From Actinomycetota bacterium (GTDB taxonomy: Bacteria; Actinomycetota; Aquicultoria; Subteraquimicrobiales; Subteraquimicrobiaceae): DNA of 64,000 bases. Below are positions 53,109-61,547 of this stretch, piece by piece (within the stretch, counting starts at the first letter, position 1; every line of letters starts with the position of its first letter). The notes below the pieces were generated by a model. That model was not told the DNA's origin. It made no database searches and saw nothing but the letters and a program-made list of their open reading frames with translations. The position numbers and the translations under genes were made by a program. The stretch covers positions 58,456 to 122,455 of the forward strand of contig JASEGB010000004.1 of NCBI GenBank assembly GCA_030018275.1. The letters are read 5' to 3'.

Positions 53109-54011
53109 CTATTCTCCAATGAATGCACGCTTGGCAAAAGAGATAACAGCATAAATTATCTTTAACACCAGATTTTGCTCTCTAACCTCGGTATCCTTAT
53201 GAATCATCCGAGCGTAGCCCGCAAAGCTTTCATTTGATCCCTTGTGACATATTCCACAGGTCTTAGCGATATTCTTCCCAGATACCTTCGCTACATCCGA
53301 TTCAGTTGGCTGAACATCGTGGGCACCATGGCAATCCCAACAGGTTGGAGCATCAACTGCTCCCACCTTATAGGCTCTCCCATGGTAGTAGTCATTGTAA
53401 CTCTCGTAACCATCCTTATGACACCCACCGCAAGACTCCTTGCATCCAGCACGGAACTTTAATCGCTGTTCCTCCACCCTCAAACTGCGGATGTCGTGTG
53501 ATCCGTGACACTCACCGCAGGTTGCTCCCTTCTTCGGATCTCCCGCCAAAGCAAGTTTCCCATGAATGCTCTCCCTATAAACTTTGTACTGCTTATCATG
53601 ACATCTTATACACGCCAAGCCAGCCACTCGTTGATATTCTTCAGCTGTAGGAACAGGATGAACTTCGTAAGTAAAATCGCGGTGACAGCTCGTGCAAAGA
53701 ATATCCCTATGGGGAGATTTTTCAAACTCCGCGGGACTGACATATAAGGAAATCCTTTTGCCATCAACGATCTTTGCAAGATGTTTATCAGAGTGGCATA
53801 CCAAACAACCAGAGCGACCCCTCACACCCAGAGTAAAAGGTATGGGAGCCTCAGCGGCGGGTAATTTTGCCTCGGGCTCCTTCAACGTAACCACCATTTG
53901 CAGAGCTGTTTTTCGTGCTGGTGTACAAGAGGTACAAAATACGGTCACTATGAGTAAAGATAACAGAACGAAAATAAACTTATAACCGTTGCAAGAAAAT
54001 TTCTCTTTCAA
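53109..54011 (-). CDS. Seven-haem lipoprotein cytochrome c
   Basis: 300 aa. A lipoprotein-style signal (FIFVLLSLLIVTVFCTSC) with candidate lipidated Cys around residues 26-29, then seven CXXCH sites: CLVCH, CTSCH, CIRCH, CGECH, CGGCH, CWDCH, CGICH. Histidines ahead of haems (SIHGKLALAGDPKKGATCGECHGSHDI, YYHGRAYKVGAVDAPTCWDCHGAHDV) follow the NrfB/doubled-CXXCH style. A short hydrophobic helix (NLVLKIIYAVISFAKRAF) ends the protein and may dock on the membrane. Between cytochrome b and the 20-haem protein. Confidence 0.92.
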   Translation of the reverse strand: MKEKFSCNGYKFIFVLLSLLIVTVFCTSCTPARKTALQMVVTLKEPEAKLPAAEAPIPFTLGVRGRSGCLVCHSDKHLAKIVDGKRISLYVSPAEFEKSPHRDILCTSCHRDFTYEVHPVPTAEEYQRVAGLACIRCHDKQYKVYRESIHGKLALAGDPKKGATCGECHGSHDIRSLRVEEQRLKFRAGCKESCGGCHKDGYESYNDYYHGRAYKVGAVDAPTCWDCHGAHDVQPTESDVAKVSGKNIAKTCGICHKGSNESFAGYARMIHKDTEVREQNLVLKIIYAVISFAKRAFIGE

Positions 54012-54025
54012 ATTTTCACTCCTCT

Positions 54026-54871
54026 CTACTCAACCTCGTGATGTTCACTTTTTATCTCATGCCCCTTTATCTCGTGTCCCTTTAAGTGACCTTCCATATG
54101 CCCATGCTCCGCGTGGGGTACATGTTCTACATGGGTTATGGGCACTATACCGAAGAAATCCAGGAAACTAGTCAAGCCCTCAGTGACCGAGAGATAGACA
54201 TGAATCAAGGTAAACATTATGAGCAACATACACAGGCAATAATGAATAACCCTCGTCCAAGCGAGAGCCGTGGCCTCTCCCACAAAGGGTGTGGCCCAGA
54301 AAAGCAAAGGAGTGGGGAATAACATCGCAAATCCGGTGTAGACCATGAAGGCCAATGGTATTGGGAATAGAATTAAATAGGTCATCTTCTGCAAAGGATT
54401 GTACTTGGCGAGATGGGGTTTCTCGGATTTGATAAAGAGATAGTACATGAGAACGGCGGGCATGGCTTTGATCTCATGCCACCTGAGGATGAATTCATTC
54501 TTGTCCACATTGAATGCGTAAACCACACGGGAGACGAAATTGATGGTGACTATCACCCCACAAGTGTAGTGCAGATATCTCATGGCATCCCGCAGTCCGT
54601 AAACGAAGGGAAAGCGGATATACAATCCGGAAAGTGCGAGACAGATCATCCCCACTACATGGATGCCGTGCATGATTTTTGGTGTAGGGGGAATTACCTC
54701 TTCATGGGGTGGCCATTCCCATTTAACGAATCTTTTGTAGGCTCTACCCGTCAGCCAATTCCCAGCGAAGTGAATTACATACCAGAAAAGGAACATGATT
54801 AAAAGTAGAGCAAACCAAATTACATCCAGCCAAACATTGATTTCGGGTAAATATTTTGAAATTTTTAACAC
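54026..54871 (-). CDS. Diheme cytochrome b (quinone-linked), unusual start
   Basis: 281 aa. Four membrane helices of the formate dehydrogenase gamma/NapH-like cytochrome b type with histidines in helices (FWYVIHFAGNWL, MHGIHVVGMICLALSGLYI, LHYTCGVIVTINFVSRVVY, TRVIHYCLCMLLIMFTLIHVYLSVTEG). A His/Glu-rich tail (HAEHGHMEGHLKGHEI) is probably metal-binding. The GTG at 54871 overlaps AGGAGG (54876-54871) and cannot use it; an in-frame ATT at 54862 is eight bases from that site and is a plausible rare start. Exchanges electrons between quinol and the periplasmic cytochromes encoded downstream. Confidence 0.88.
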   Translation of the reverse strand: MLKISKYLPEINVWLDVIWFALLLIMFLFWYVIHFAGNWLTGRAYKRFVKWEWPPHEEVIPPTPKIMHGIHVVGMICLALSGLYIRFPFVYGLRDAMRYLHYTCGVIVTINFVSRVVYAFNVDKNEFILRWHEIKAMPAVLMYYLFIKSEKPHLAKYNPLQKMTYLILFPIPLAFMVYTGFAMLFPTPLLFWATPFVGEATALAWTRVIHYCLCMLLIMFTLIHVYLSVTEGLTSFLDFFGIVPITHVEHVPHAEHGHMEGHLKGHEIKGHEIKSEHHEVE

Positions 54872-55128
54872 CTCCTAATCATTTATTCCCAATTATTGAT
54901 TGGAAAAGACTTGTGAATTTTTTCTCTTATTATTTTAATATAACAACTTAAATTCCGAAAGGTTCTGTCATTAAAATAAAATTTTTTGCAGCCTAAAATA
55001 TTCGCCATAAGAGCATAAAATCCTTCTTCCCCACTGATAAAAGACATGTTTAAAATACATAGTCGGGCAAAAGCCGACTATGTTACCCTAAATCTTGGTG
55101 GATTCGTTGATGGGATACTCCACGCTCT

Positions 55129-55365
55129 TCAATTCTTGGGCTCTATCGTCTTTATCTCTTCGGCTACCTTTTTAAAATCTTTTTTTATCTCTTCTACCTC
55201 ATGAAATTCTTTCTTAACCTGTTTCTCAAGATCCTGTGATGCTTTCTGAAATTCCCTTATTGCTCTACCAATAGCCTTGGCTATATCGGGCAGCTTGCTC
55301 GGACCAAAGATGATCAAAGCAATGATCATAATAACTATAAGTTCCGGGACACCTAATCCAAACAC
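55129..55365 (-). CDS. tatA: Twin-arginine translocase subunit TatA
   Basis: 78 aa. Short N-terminal membrane helix (GLGVPELIVIMIIALIIFGPSKLPDIAKAIG) with the FGPSKLP hinge, followed by an amphipathic and charged helix (REFQKASQDLEKQVKKEF). Forms the pore of the Tat system. The formate dehydrogenase at 43352-46789 has a twin-arginine signal. No TatC is seen in the window. Confidence 0.93.
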   Translation of the reverse strand: MFGLGVPELIVIMIIALIIFGPSKLPDIAKAIGRAIREFQKASQDLEKQVKKEFHEVEEIKKDFKKVAEEIKTIEPKN

Positions 55366-55387
55366 TTCAAACCTCCTTGATTAATCC

Positions 55388-55400
55388 GGGGTCAGACCTC
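55388..55400. repeat. GGGGTCAGACCTC word after tatA
   Basis: Dispersed repeat copy in the opposite orientation to the 51464 copy; followed by ccccacctacttctacctgca as at 36732. Confidence 0.7.
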
Positions 55401-55436
55401 CCCACCTACTTCTACCTGCATCAATGAAATTTAATT

Positions 55437-55628
55437 TTAAGTTTCTTTCTTTAATTCCTCGATATCTTTTTCCACTTCCTTTAATTCTTCCTCCAATTCT
55501 CTCTTATAATCCTCAAGGGCACGCAAATATTCCTCTTTGCCCGGGAAATGTCGTGGTGCATGGAAGTAAAAACCAAAATAGGGAAATCCGAAACCAAACT
55601 CGCAGAATCTATGAAATCTACGCCTCAT
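55437..55628 (-). CDS. Small Phe-rich/coiled-coil protein (DUF5320-like)
   Basis: 63 aa. The first half is aromatic and His-rich (RFHRFCEFGFGFPYFGFYFHAPRHF), the second half an acidic/basic helix (YLRALEDYKRELEEELKEVEKDIEELKKET). Plan resembles the coiled-coil proteins of the NifX operon at 5753-6349. AGGAGGTAC ribosome site before ATG. No function known. Confidence 0.6.
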   Translation of the reverse strand: MRRRFHRFCEFGFGFPYFGFYFHAPRHFPGKEEYLRALEDYKRELEEELKEVEKDIEELKKET

Positions 55629-55707
55629 CGGCTGTACCTCCTAAACTCCGGCAAGAAAATGCCTATAACTAATTATAGCACCCTATAGCACTGGCAACTA
55701 TCAAAGG

Positions 55708-56150
55708 GAAAGTAGACCTATAAGCCGGGTTCTGTCGAGGATGGTCATCTATCTAGACCCGATGTTGCCATCGAGCTCAAGCGGTCTACCCGAGAGTCCA
55801 ACGTGGCGGGCCACCACATCCTCTCCTATTTGACCTTGCTCCGAGTGGGGTTTACCAAGCTCCCGATTCACCTCGGGACTGGTGGTCTTTTACACCACCG
55901 TTTCAGCTTTTGCCATTTGGATTCGGGGTCAGACCCAGACCAAATGACAGTTTTCTTTTCTGTGGCACTTTCCATCCCTCATGGGACCTGGGCGTTACCC
56001 AGCACCCTACCCTGTGGAGCCCGGACTTTCCTCCCCCATTAGTTGAAGTTTTGTTAGTTGGTAGTCGGGAGTTAGACATTTATGCTTTTTCGCTCCCAAC
56101 TACCGACTCCTCACTACCAACTATGGGGGCGACCACCCGGTCTACTTCCC
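55708..56150 (-). ncRNA. rnpB: RNase P RNA with repeat insertions
   Basis: Leftward: AGTAGACCGGGTGGTCGC at the 5' end; the universal core GGAGGAAAGTCCGGGCTCC at about 56042-56024; GGTGCTGGGTAACGCCC; AGTCCCGAGGTGAATCGGGAG; the 3' end ACAGAACCCGGCTTATAGGTCTACTTT at 55733-55708. 5' AGTAGACC pairs with 3' GGTCTACT. Type A organisation, about 443 bases. Two arms carry palindromic repeats: the P3-position arm (56055-56123) with TAGTTGGTAGTCGGGAG-type inverted text, and the P12-position arm with GGGTCTGACCCC (55925-55935). Catalytic RNA that matures tRNA 5' ends. Confidence 0.95.
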
Positions 56151-56326
56151 CACTTAAATTTATCAGATGACCTGCCCAAAGTCAACCTGGATATTTGAAG
56201 GGGATGAGGGATGAGTCTAGAGTCCTCCTTATCCTTCTGCAAATTGTCAGGGAGTCTTTCGCCAAACGATCGAATCTCTGTAACTTTGTATTTTCCTCTC
56301 TAGACTTCTCCCTCCAAATATCGGTT

Positions 56327-57550
56327 TTAGAACAGTTTTTCTTGCATTTGCCCAAGGATTTGTTTGCTCCATCTTTTATAGTCTTCAAGCCTCCAGTCTT
56401 TCCTACTTTCCTCCCTCCCCATGGCTAAATCATCTATGCCGCATCTCGCTTCAACACATGTAAGACAGGCTCCTGAACAATTTGTCGCCGGTTCAAATTT
56501 TTCTCCCTTCCGGATGTAAATCGGGATATCGATCCCCTCACAGTTCACAGAGGTCATAAAATCTTTATTCAAACCAATGGGTCTTCCATCCACCAATTGA
56601 TATTCCATGCATAAAGCAAAGGTTAGACCGTGCTCACTGCACAACTCCCCGACCTTGGAAAACAGCTCTCTCCGATAGTTTATGCCGGCATTTAAATAAC
56701 CATCGATTTCCTCCGTATACAACCGAGGATATTCTCCCCTAACCTTCGGATTGATTGCCGATAGTTCCTCCACGATTTCTTTCTTTATCTTCCACGGGAT
56801 ATCCATACAACTGGTGACGATATGCTTAGCACCGGCGGAAGCTGATCGAGAAACGAGTTGGGACAGGTTCTCTTCATCATCTGTGATGAGAGGGATGATG
56901 GGATCCATTCTGCAAACTACGTAGACGCCGGATTCAGCCAGCCTTTTCAGGTTATCGAATAGCTGATCGGTGGTTGCGCCCCCTGGCACCAAACGCCTTC
57001 TTAAATCCTCATCAATGGTTAATATACTCACCTGCCCAAAGGAATGACTTTGTCTTCGAATTAGATCAATGACTTCATCACTAACCGCTCCCTTGGTGAT
57101 GAATTCTATGGGGATGTTACGCTCTGTGAAGACCTTTATAACCTTTTCAGAGAGGCGATACTTCTCATTTATGGGCTGAAAGGGATCAGTAACGGGACTG
57201 AGATATCCGGTGCTGGCTATATTAAGACCATCGAGTTGGCGTGCAACATTCCCGGCAAAATCCTTAAAAACACTGACTACATGATACCTGCGGAAAACTT
57301 GAAAGTATCCCCAGAAAGCGTGGGCATAACAAAAGAGGCAATTGTGAGTACAGCCATTATACGGATTTACGAGCATTCTTTCAGCGGTGCACTCCCTCTT
57401 CCCAGGCCACCAACCATGTAATTCCTTCCTGGAACCCTCCACCACGATGTGAGGAACTGGCTCTTTTATGACATCAAAAGTTAAAGTCCTAGCTCCAAAT
57501 TCTACCTTCACTTGAGAAGGAATTCTCTCATGTGCGCATCTATATCCCAT
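56327..57550 (-). CDS. Radical SAM protein, spore-photoproduct-lyase-like (SPL family)
   Basis: 407 aa from ATG 57550 (MGYRCAHERIPSQVKVEFGARTL), with AAGGA nine bases upstream; a longer frame to 57604 translates repeat text. Cluster motif CTHNCLFC (CxxxCxxC) in MLVNPYNGCTHNCLFCYAHAFW. Later text STGYLSPVTDPFQPINEKY and ITKGAVSDEVIDLI is the SplB/Rv2578c-like set. The C-terminal CSGACLTCVEARCGIDDLAMG carries extra Cys, perhaps an auxiliary cluster. DNA photolesion repair is known for SPL; related proteins lack an assigned substrate. Confidence 0.87.
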   Translation of the reverse strand: MGYRCAHERIPSQVKVEFGARTLTFDVIKEPVPHIVVEGSRKELHGWWPGKRECTAERMLVNPYNGCTHNCLFCYAHAFWGYFQVFRRYHVVSVFKDFAGNVARQLDGLNIASTGYLSPVTDPFQPINEKYRLSEKVIKVFTERNIPIEFITKGAVSDEVIDLIRRQSHSFGQVSILTIDEDLRRRLVPGGATTDQLFDNLKRLAESGVYVVCRMDPIIPLITDDEENLSQLVSRSASAGAKHIVTSCMDIPWKIKKEIVEELSAINPKVRGEYPRLYTEEIDGYLNAGINYRRELFSKVGELCSEHGLTFALCMEYQLVDGRPIGLNKDFMTSVNCEGIDIPIYIRKGEKFEPATNCSGACLTCVEARCGIDDLAMGREESRKDWRLEDYKRWSKQILGQMQEKLF

Positions 57551-57636
57551 AGGAATTCGTCCTTCATTCCTGCGTTTCGAGTTGCGGATTTTGGGTTTCA
57601 ACATTCGACCCCCGTCCTTCGACCAAGTTTATATCT

Positions 57637-58041
57637 TTATCTTTTCCTAGATTTGGAAACTTCTCCCAAAATACTCTCAGCATAAGCTGCGATATCGGCT
57701 ATGCTGACTATGCCCACAACCCTTTGACCATCAACTATCGGCAAACGCCTCACCTCATATTTGGTCATGAGCTTAGCCGCGTCTAGAATGTCCGTTTGAG
57801 GAATGGCAGTGACAATTTCCCTGGTCATGCAATCCCTTACTTTGCAATCCTTGGGGTCTACACCCTCTCCGACCACCCTCGTTGCGATATCGCGATCCGT
57901 GAGCATCCCAACGAGCTTTCCATCTTCAAGAACTATAAGACATCCCACATTCTCTTCACCCATCCTCTTAGCAGCCTCAATCACCGGTGAATCGGGACCG
58001 ATGGATACCACCCTCCTAGTCATCATATCCCCAAGCCACAT
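57637..58041 (-). CDS. Two-CBS-domain protein
   Basis: 134 aa made of a tandem CBS pair: DMMTRRVVSIGPDSPVIEAAKRMGEENVGCLIVLEDGKLVGMLTDRDIA and DCMTREIVTAIPQTDILDAAKLMTKYEVRRLPIVDGQRVVGIVSIADIA. Such modules bind adenosyl ligands (ATP, AMP, SAM) or c-di-AMP and regulate partners. No fused domain, so a free-standing sensor. Partner unknown. Confidence 0.93.
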   Translation of the reverse strand: MWLGDMMTRRVVSIGPDSPVIEAAKRMGEENVGCLIVLEDGKLVGMLTDRDIATRVVGEGVDPKDCKVRDCMTREIVTAIPQTDILDAAKLMTKYEVRRLPIVDGQRVVGIVSIADIAAYAESILGEVSKSRKR

Positions 58042-58135
58042 TTATAACCCCTCCTTTCGCTGCTCGTTTCTCGACACTCATTTTCCCCTGCATATCATCC
58101 TATTGGTATCGAGGGACGAGTGCCGAGGGTCGAAT

Positions 58136-58891
58136 TTATTTCCAAATATCGAATCCCGCTTTCTCTAATCTTATGAGGGAAGTATCGTAGGGATCGCAGG
58201 TTTCCTCCTCTAAATAATCCCAATAATCCACATCCCTCAAGTTTTTAAACATCTCCCTGCGCTCTGAGATGGGCATAAGTCTCGGATCGCTCATACTAGC
58301 TACATGGAAACTCACGCCGGCTCGCTTAAGATTTTTAATCGCTTGAAAGGGGAGCTTGTAGTAATCGCCGATTGCTCCGGTCCTTCTCTGAAACCCTTCC
58401 GCCGTTCCCGCTTTAAGGGATATCCTCACATAGATGTTGGGATATTTCTTCAAAGCCTTTGCATAACTGGGATCATGACCCAGAAGTATCCCATTACTTT
58501 CGAGGATAAACAGAAAATCGACGGAGGTCACTAAATCCAAAACCTTAAGCAGATGTGTTCGACACAGGGTGGGTTCTCCCCCGGAAATCCTTAAGCTTTT
58601 AACCTTGCTCTTTCTGGCATTTGAGACCAAGTTTTCGAAAACTTCCTCTGGAGTATAAAACTCACCATATTCCTCAGGAAAATCCCTGGAGAAGCTAACC
58701 CAACAAAAAACACATCTCAGGCAACACCCCACGGTGTAAGCCGTGGATATTCCCCGGTAAACCCCAGTGCAATAAAAAGCGGTATATTTACGAGAGGAAT
58801 TGTGTCCTACAATTCCCTCAGTCCTTTTGGCAAGCTCCAGGGGATCAAAGGGCTTAAATCCTTTGGTTACATATCGCGGGTATTCCTCCAT
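58136..58891 (-). CDS. Radical SAM protein
   Basis: 251 aa. Cluster motif in VGCCLRCVFCWVSFSRDFPE (CxxxCxxC with Cys 57/61/64 region), SAM-binding GGE in LRISGGEPTLCRTHLLKVLDLV, and a typical barrel (DFLFILESNGILLG, YVRISLKAGTAEGFQRRTGA). Substrate not recognised; similar archaeal/bacterial proteins are only called radical SAM. The repeated FWDYLEEETCDPYD region has a further Cys. Confidence 0.87.
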   Translation of the reverse strand: MEEYPRYVTKGFKPFDPLELAKRTEGIVGHNSSRKYTAFYCTGVYRGISTAYTVGCCLRCVFCWVSFSRDFPEEYGEFYTPEEVFENLVSNARKSKVKSLRISGGEPTLCRTHLLKVLDLVTSVDFLFILESNGILLGHDPSYAKALKKYPNIYVRISLKAGTAEGFQRRTGAIGDYYKLPFQAIKNLKRAGVSFHVASMSDPRLMPISERREMFKNLRDVDYWDYLEEETCDPYDTSLIRLEKAGFDIWK

Positions 58892-58917
58892 CCCACTGCT
58901 CCCATAAAATTTCGAAT

Positions 58918-59670
58918 TTACGATTTATCTTTCCTAGTAAAGATGGGTTTCGAGGTCTGACCCTTGCAATACCTGCAATGTTTTTTCGCTGGACATTCTT
59001 CATGCTTCCCTTTGCGGCAATAATCCTTGCCCAACCTTACTAGAGCCGCTTCGAAATCCGAGAATTTGAACTTAGAAAGCTTAGCCTCCTCCCAAGTGCC
59101 TTTAAGACACCTAAGGATTCTTGCCCTCTCAGCTTCATCCTTGCCAAGAAATTTGGTAAAACCTAAATTTCTTGCAGCCAATATCGCTAAATCTTGCGGT
59201 AAGGGGTCGGCTTTCTCCCATATCTCCCTCAATTCACGCAAGAAGATATCGATGGTCACCGGTCCAACGCCTTTAAATTCTCTTAAGCTTTTCTCAAGAT
59301 ATCGAGGATCTTTCGCCCTTTCATGCAGCATATTTAAATTGCCTTGATACTTCTCATTGAGCATCTTCGCTATATCCAGAAGTTTTGTAGCCGTCTTAAA
59401 GTCGTAGCGGACGTATCCTCCATCATCCAAAATTTGCACCAGCCCATCCCAGCCCGTTTCCAAAATGGCATCCGGGGTTAAAACTTTCCTTCTTTCAAAC
59501 TCCCGATAGGTGTTAAAGACAATTCCTTCCCCAATTCGCGTCCCAAAGAGTATGGAAGCCAGAAACCATTTAAAAATCTCCCCTGAATCCTTGCTCTCCA
59601 AATTTATCCTAAATACACTGGAAAACCTCCCACCTACTTCCCTTATTAGTTTCTCAATAACATCGCTCAC
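58918..59670 (-). CDS. HhH-GPD (endonuclease III-like) DNA glycosylase
   Basis: 250 aa. Helix-hairpin-helix EFKGVGPVTIDIFLRELREIW and downstream Asp (PLPQDLAIL), with a C-terminal Cys set CRKGKHEECPAKKHCRYC that may hold an Fe-S cluster or zinc (spacing C-x8-C-x5-C-x2-C differs from classical Nth). No catalytic Lys could be confirmed by eye, so a base-excision glycosylase role is probable but the lesion is unknown. GAGGTCTGACCC at 58952-58964 lies inside its last codons. Confidence 0.78.
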   Translation of the reverse strand: MSDVIEKLIREVGGRFSSVFRINLESKDSGEIFKWFLASILFGTRIGEGIVFNTYREFERRKVLTPDAILETGWDGLVQILDDGGYVRYDFKTATKLLDIAKMLNEKYQGNLNMLHERAKDPRYLEKSLREFKGVGPVTIDIFLRELREIWEKADPLPQDLAILAARNLGFTKFLGKDEAERARILRCLKGTWEEAKLSKFKFSDFEAALVRLGKDYCRKGKHEECPAKKHCRYCKGQTSKPIFTRKDKS

Positions 59671-59918
59671 TAGGGTCAGACCTCCTGCCTCCTGGGGTCA
59701 GGTCTTGACATTTGACACAAATTTGCTTTCTGTCATTGCAAGCGAGCAATCTCGTGAGTTTATTGATTGTAACCTTGAGATTGCTTCGTCGCCTTGTTCC
59801 TCGCAATGACAACTTGCCTGTATGGGTCCGCCACATTTTGTTTTGGGCGGGCACGGAGTCCCGCCCCTACATATTTAACAGACCTAAAGGTCTGTTTCTA
59901 CGGAATCTATCTGGATTT
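59671..59918. repeat. Composite palindromic-repeat cluster
   Basis: In 250 bases: AGGGTCAGACCTC (59672-59684), GGGGTCAGGTCTTGACATTTGAC (near 59694; a text often linked with REP-type elements), a TGTCATTGCAAGCGAGCAATC...GATTGCTTC...GCAATGACA inverted pair (59734-59812), GGGCGGGCACGGAGTCCCGCCC (59846-59867) and AACAGACCTAAAGGTCTGTT (59877-59896). No gene. Confidence 0.75.
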
Positions 59919-61019
59919 CTACGTGGATTTGGAGATCATGCTCTCAGAGGTGTATTCTCCCACAATTGGGATGTGCCAACCACAATTGGAACACTTCTTG
60001 TCCGCAGTGATCTTGTACTCCACAATCGTGTAAGCGAGTCTTCTTATGAGTAATTTCCCACAACTGGGGCAATAAGTATCCTCATGCTTGTGGCCTGCAA
60101 CATTACCCAAATAGGGAAAGAGCACACCGGCCCTTACGGCCATCTGGTAAGCGGCTTCTAAAGTTTTCACACTGGTGGGTGGATTATCAAACTTGTACGC
60201 TGGATAATACCGGGTAAAGTGGAGGGGGGTCTCTCTTCCCACCTCTCGTAAATGTCTTTCTATGACCCACCTCAGACATTCCTGCGAATCGTTTACCCCC
60301 GTGATCACCAAATTCACCACTTCCACATGGAGTCCCATTTTCTTGGCTTCCTTGGCGTTTCTCCAAACGATTTCGACATCGAGATTTCCGCAGTATTCAC
60401 GGTAAACTCTGGCATCTCCTTTGAGATCGATTTTTATCGCATCCATGCCCGATTCAAACAGCATATGCATCGCTTCCAAACTCAAGTAGCCATTGGAAAC
60501 GTAGCAGTTGTATAGACCCATCCCCCTGGAAATTTTGAATACGTCACAAGAGTATTCAAAGAGCAAAGTGGGTTCGTTGAAACTGACGCATATTCCTTTA
60601 TCTCCATGATTCAAAGCCATTTCCACCATTGTTTCAGGAGAAATGTAGCGAGCCGAAGCTAATTGAGGTTTCCCTCTTGACAGGGAGAAGTTTTGACACC
60701 ATGGGCAGCGGAAATTGCAAGACCACGTGGAGAAGGTGAAAGCAGTCGACCCGGGCCAGTAATGAAAAAAGGGCTTGATTTCTATCGGTCTACTCTCCGC
60801 CCCACTTATATCTCCATAGACCAAGGTATAAAGGGTCCCATCCAGATTCATTCTCGTCTTGCAGAAACCCTTCCCGCGGGGAGCGATCAAACACCTTCTT
60901 TCACATAAATGGCATCTAACTTTTTGAGCGGATAGCTTTTCGTAAAGTCTCGCTTCACGCACCGTGGGATATTGAAGCATCTCGTCCTCAAGGGACGAGG
61001 GTCGAGGTGGCTTCCTCAC
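59919..61019 (-). CDS. amrS: AmmeMemoRadiSam-type radical SAM enzyme (AmrS)
   Basis: 366 aa. N-terminal Cys motif CHLCERRCLIAPRGKGFCKTR, radical SAM cluster CNFRCPWCQN, SFNEPTLLFEYSCDV, KIDLKGDARVYREYCG and a C-terminal zinc ribbon pair CPSCG...CSNCGW. This is the AmrS (AMMECR1/MEMO1-associated, PflA-like) family, found chiefly in anaerobes and archaea; its substrate is not established. The usual partners AMMECR1 and MEMO1 are not adjacent. Start at the first in-frame ATG; a start 39 bases further in is also possible. Confidence 0.9.
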   Translation of the reverse strand: MRKPPRPSSLEDEMLQYPTVREARLYEKLSAQKVRCHLCERRCLIAPRGKGFCKTRMNLDGTLYTLVYGDISGAESRPIEIKPFFHYWPGSTAFTFSTWSCNFRCPWCQNFSLSRGKPQLASARYISPETMVEMALNHGDKGICVSFNEPTLLFEYSCDVFKISRGMGLYNCYVSNGYLSLEAMHMLFESGMDAIKIDLKGDARVYREYCGNLDVEIVWRNAKEAKKMGLHVEVVNLVITGVNDSQECLRWVIERHLREVGRETPLHFTRYYPAYKFDNPPTSVKTLEAAYQMAVRAGVLFPYLGNVAGHKHEDTYCPSCGKLLIRRLAYTIVEYKITADKKCSNCGWHIPIVGEYTSESMISKST

Positions 61020-61040
61020 TTCCTCACTTCCCTCTAAACA

Positions 61041-61400
61041 TCAACAGGTGGTATGAATTAGAGCATTTACCCTCTTAGTTTTAGAAAGTCTATTAAACTC
61101 CTCAATCGCCTCTGGGGTCTCAAGTGCAATTAGTTCTATCCCCGCCTTTTCAACTCTCTCCCGCACCTTATTGCTCACCCTCAAAAGACCAGATTGACCC
61201 GTCCCAATGATTATCGCCTGAGGATTGCCTCGCAACAACTTTTCCACTTCCCAATCGCCTATGGCATGGCTTGTGCCCAAAACATTCCGAAGTAAATTTC
61301 TATCCCTCGGTGTCACCCTCCCTCCGGCTATTAGAACATCGCCGTAACTTATCCCGTCGATTATAACCTCTCCGAAGCTAGTGGAATCGAATTTTATCAT
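61041..61400 (-). CDS. Mth938-like domain protein
   Basis: 119 aa. SFGEVIIDGISYGDVLIAGGRVTPRD and PQAIIIGTGQSGLLRVSNKVRERVEKAGIELIALETPEAIEEFNRL match the Mth938/DUF498 (NDUFAF3-like) fold. Bacterial members have no assigned biochemical role; the eukaryotic relative helps assemble complex I. Ends HTTC. No operon partner closer than amrS 21 bases downstream. Confidence 0.88.
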   Translation of the reverse strand: MIKFDSTSFGEVIIDGISYGDVLIAGGRVTPRDRNLLRNVLGTSHAIGDWEVEKLLRGNPQAIIIGTGQSGLLRVSNKVRERVEKAGIELIALETPEAIEEFNRLSKTKRVNALIHTTC

Positions 61401-61511
61401 CCCAAAGCCCCCTTCTAAGACTATTTTAATTCATCCTGTTGAAAGAAAAAAACTGCAGCTAAAATGGGTAATTTTTAAAAAGAAATTTTAATAAATTTTC
61501 TTCAAATTTTC

Positions 61512-61541
61512 TTGACATCGTCTTCAATTTTGAGATAGGAT
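61512..61541 (+). promoter_or_regulatory. Promoter of the 61548 ncRNA
   Basis: TTGACA at 61512-61517, 18-base spacer, TAGGAT at 61536-61541. The first paired base of the RNA (G548) lies seven bases downstream, where transcription is expected to start. No open frame follows on this strand. Confidence 0.75.
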
Positions 61542-61547
61542 GGATTC

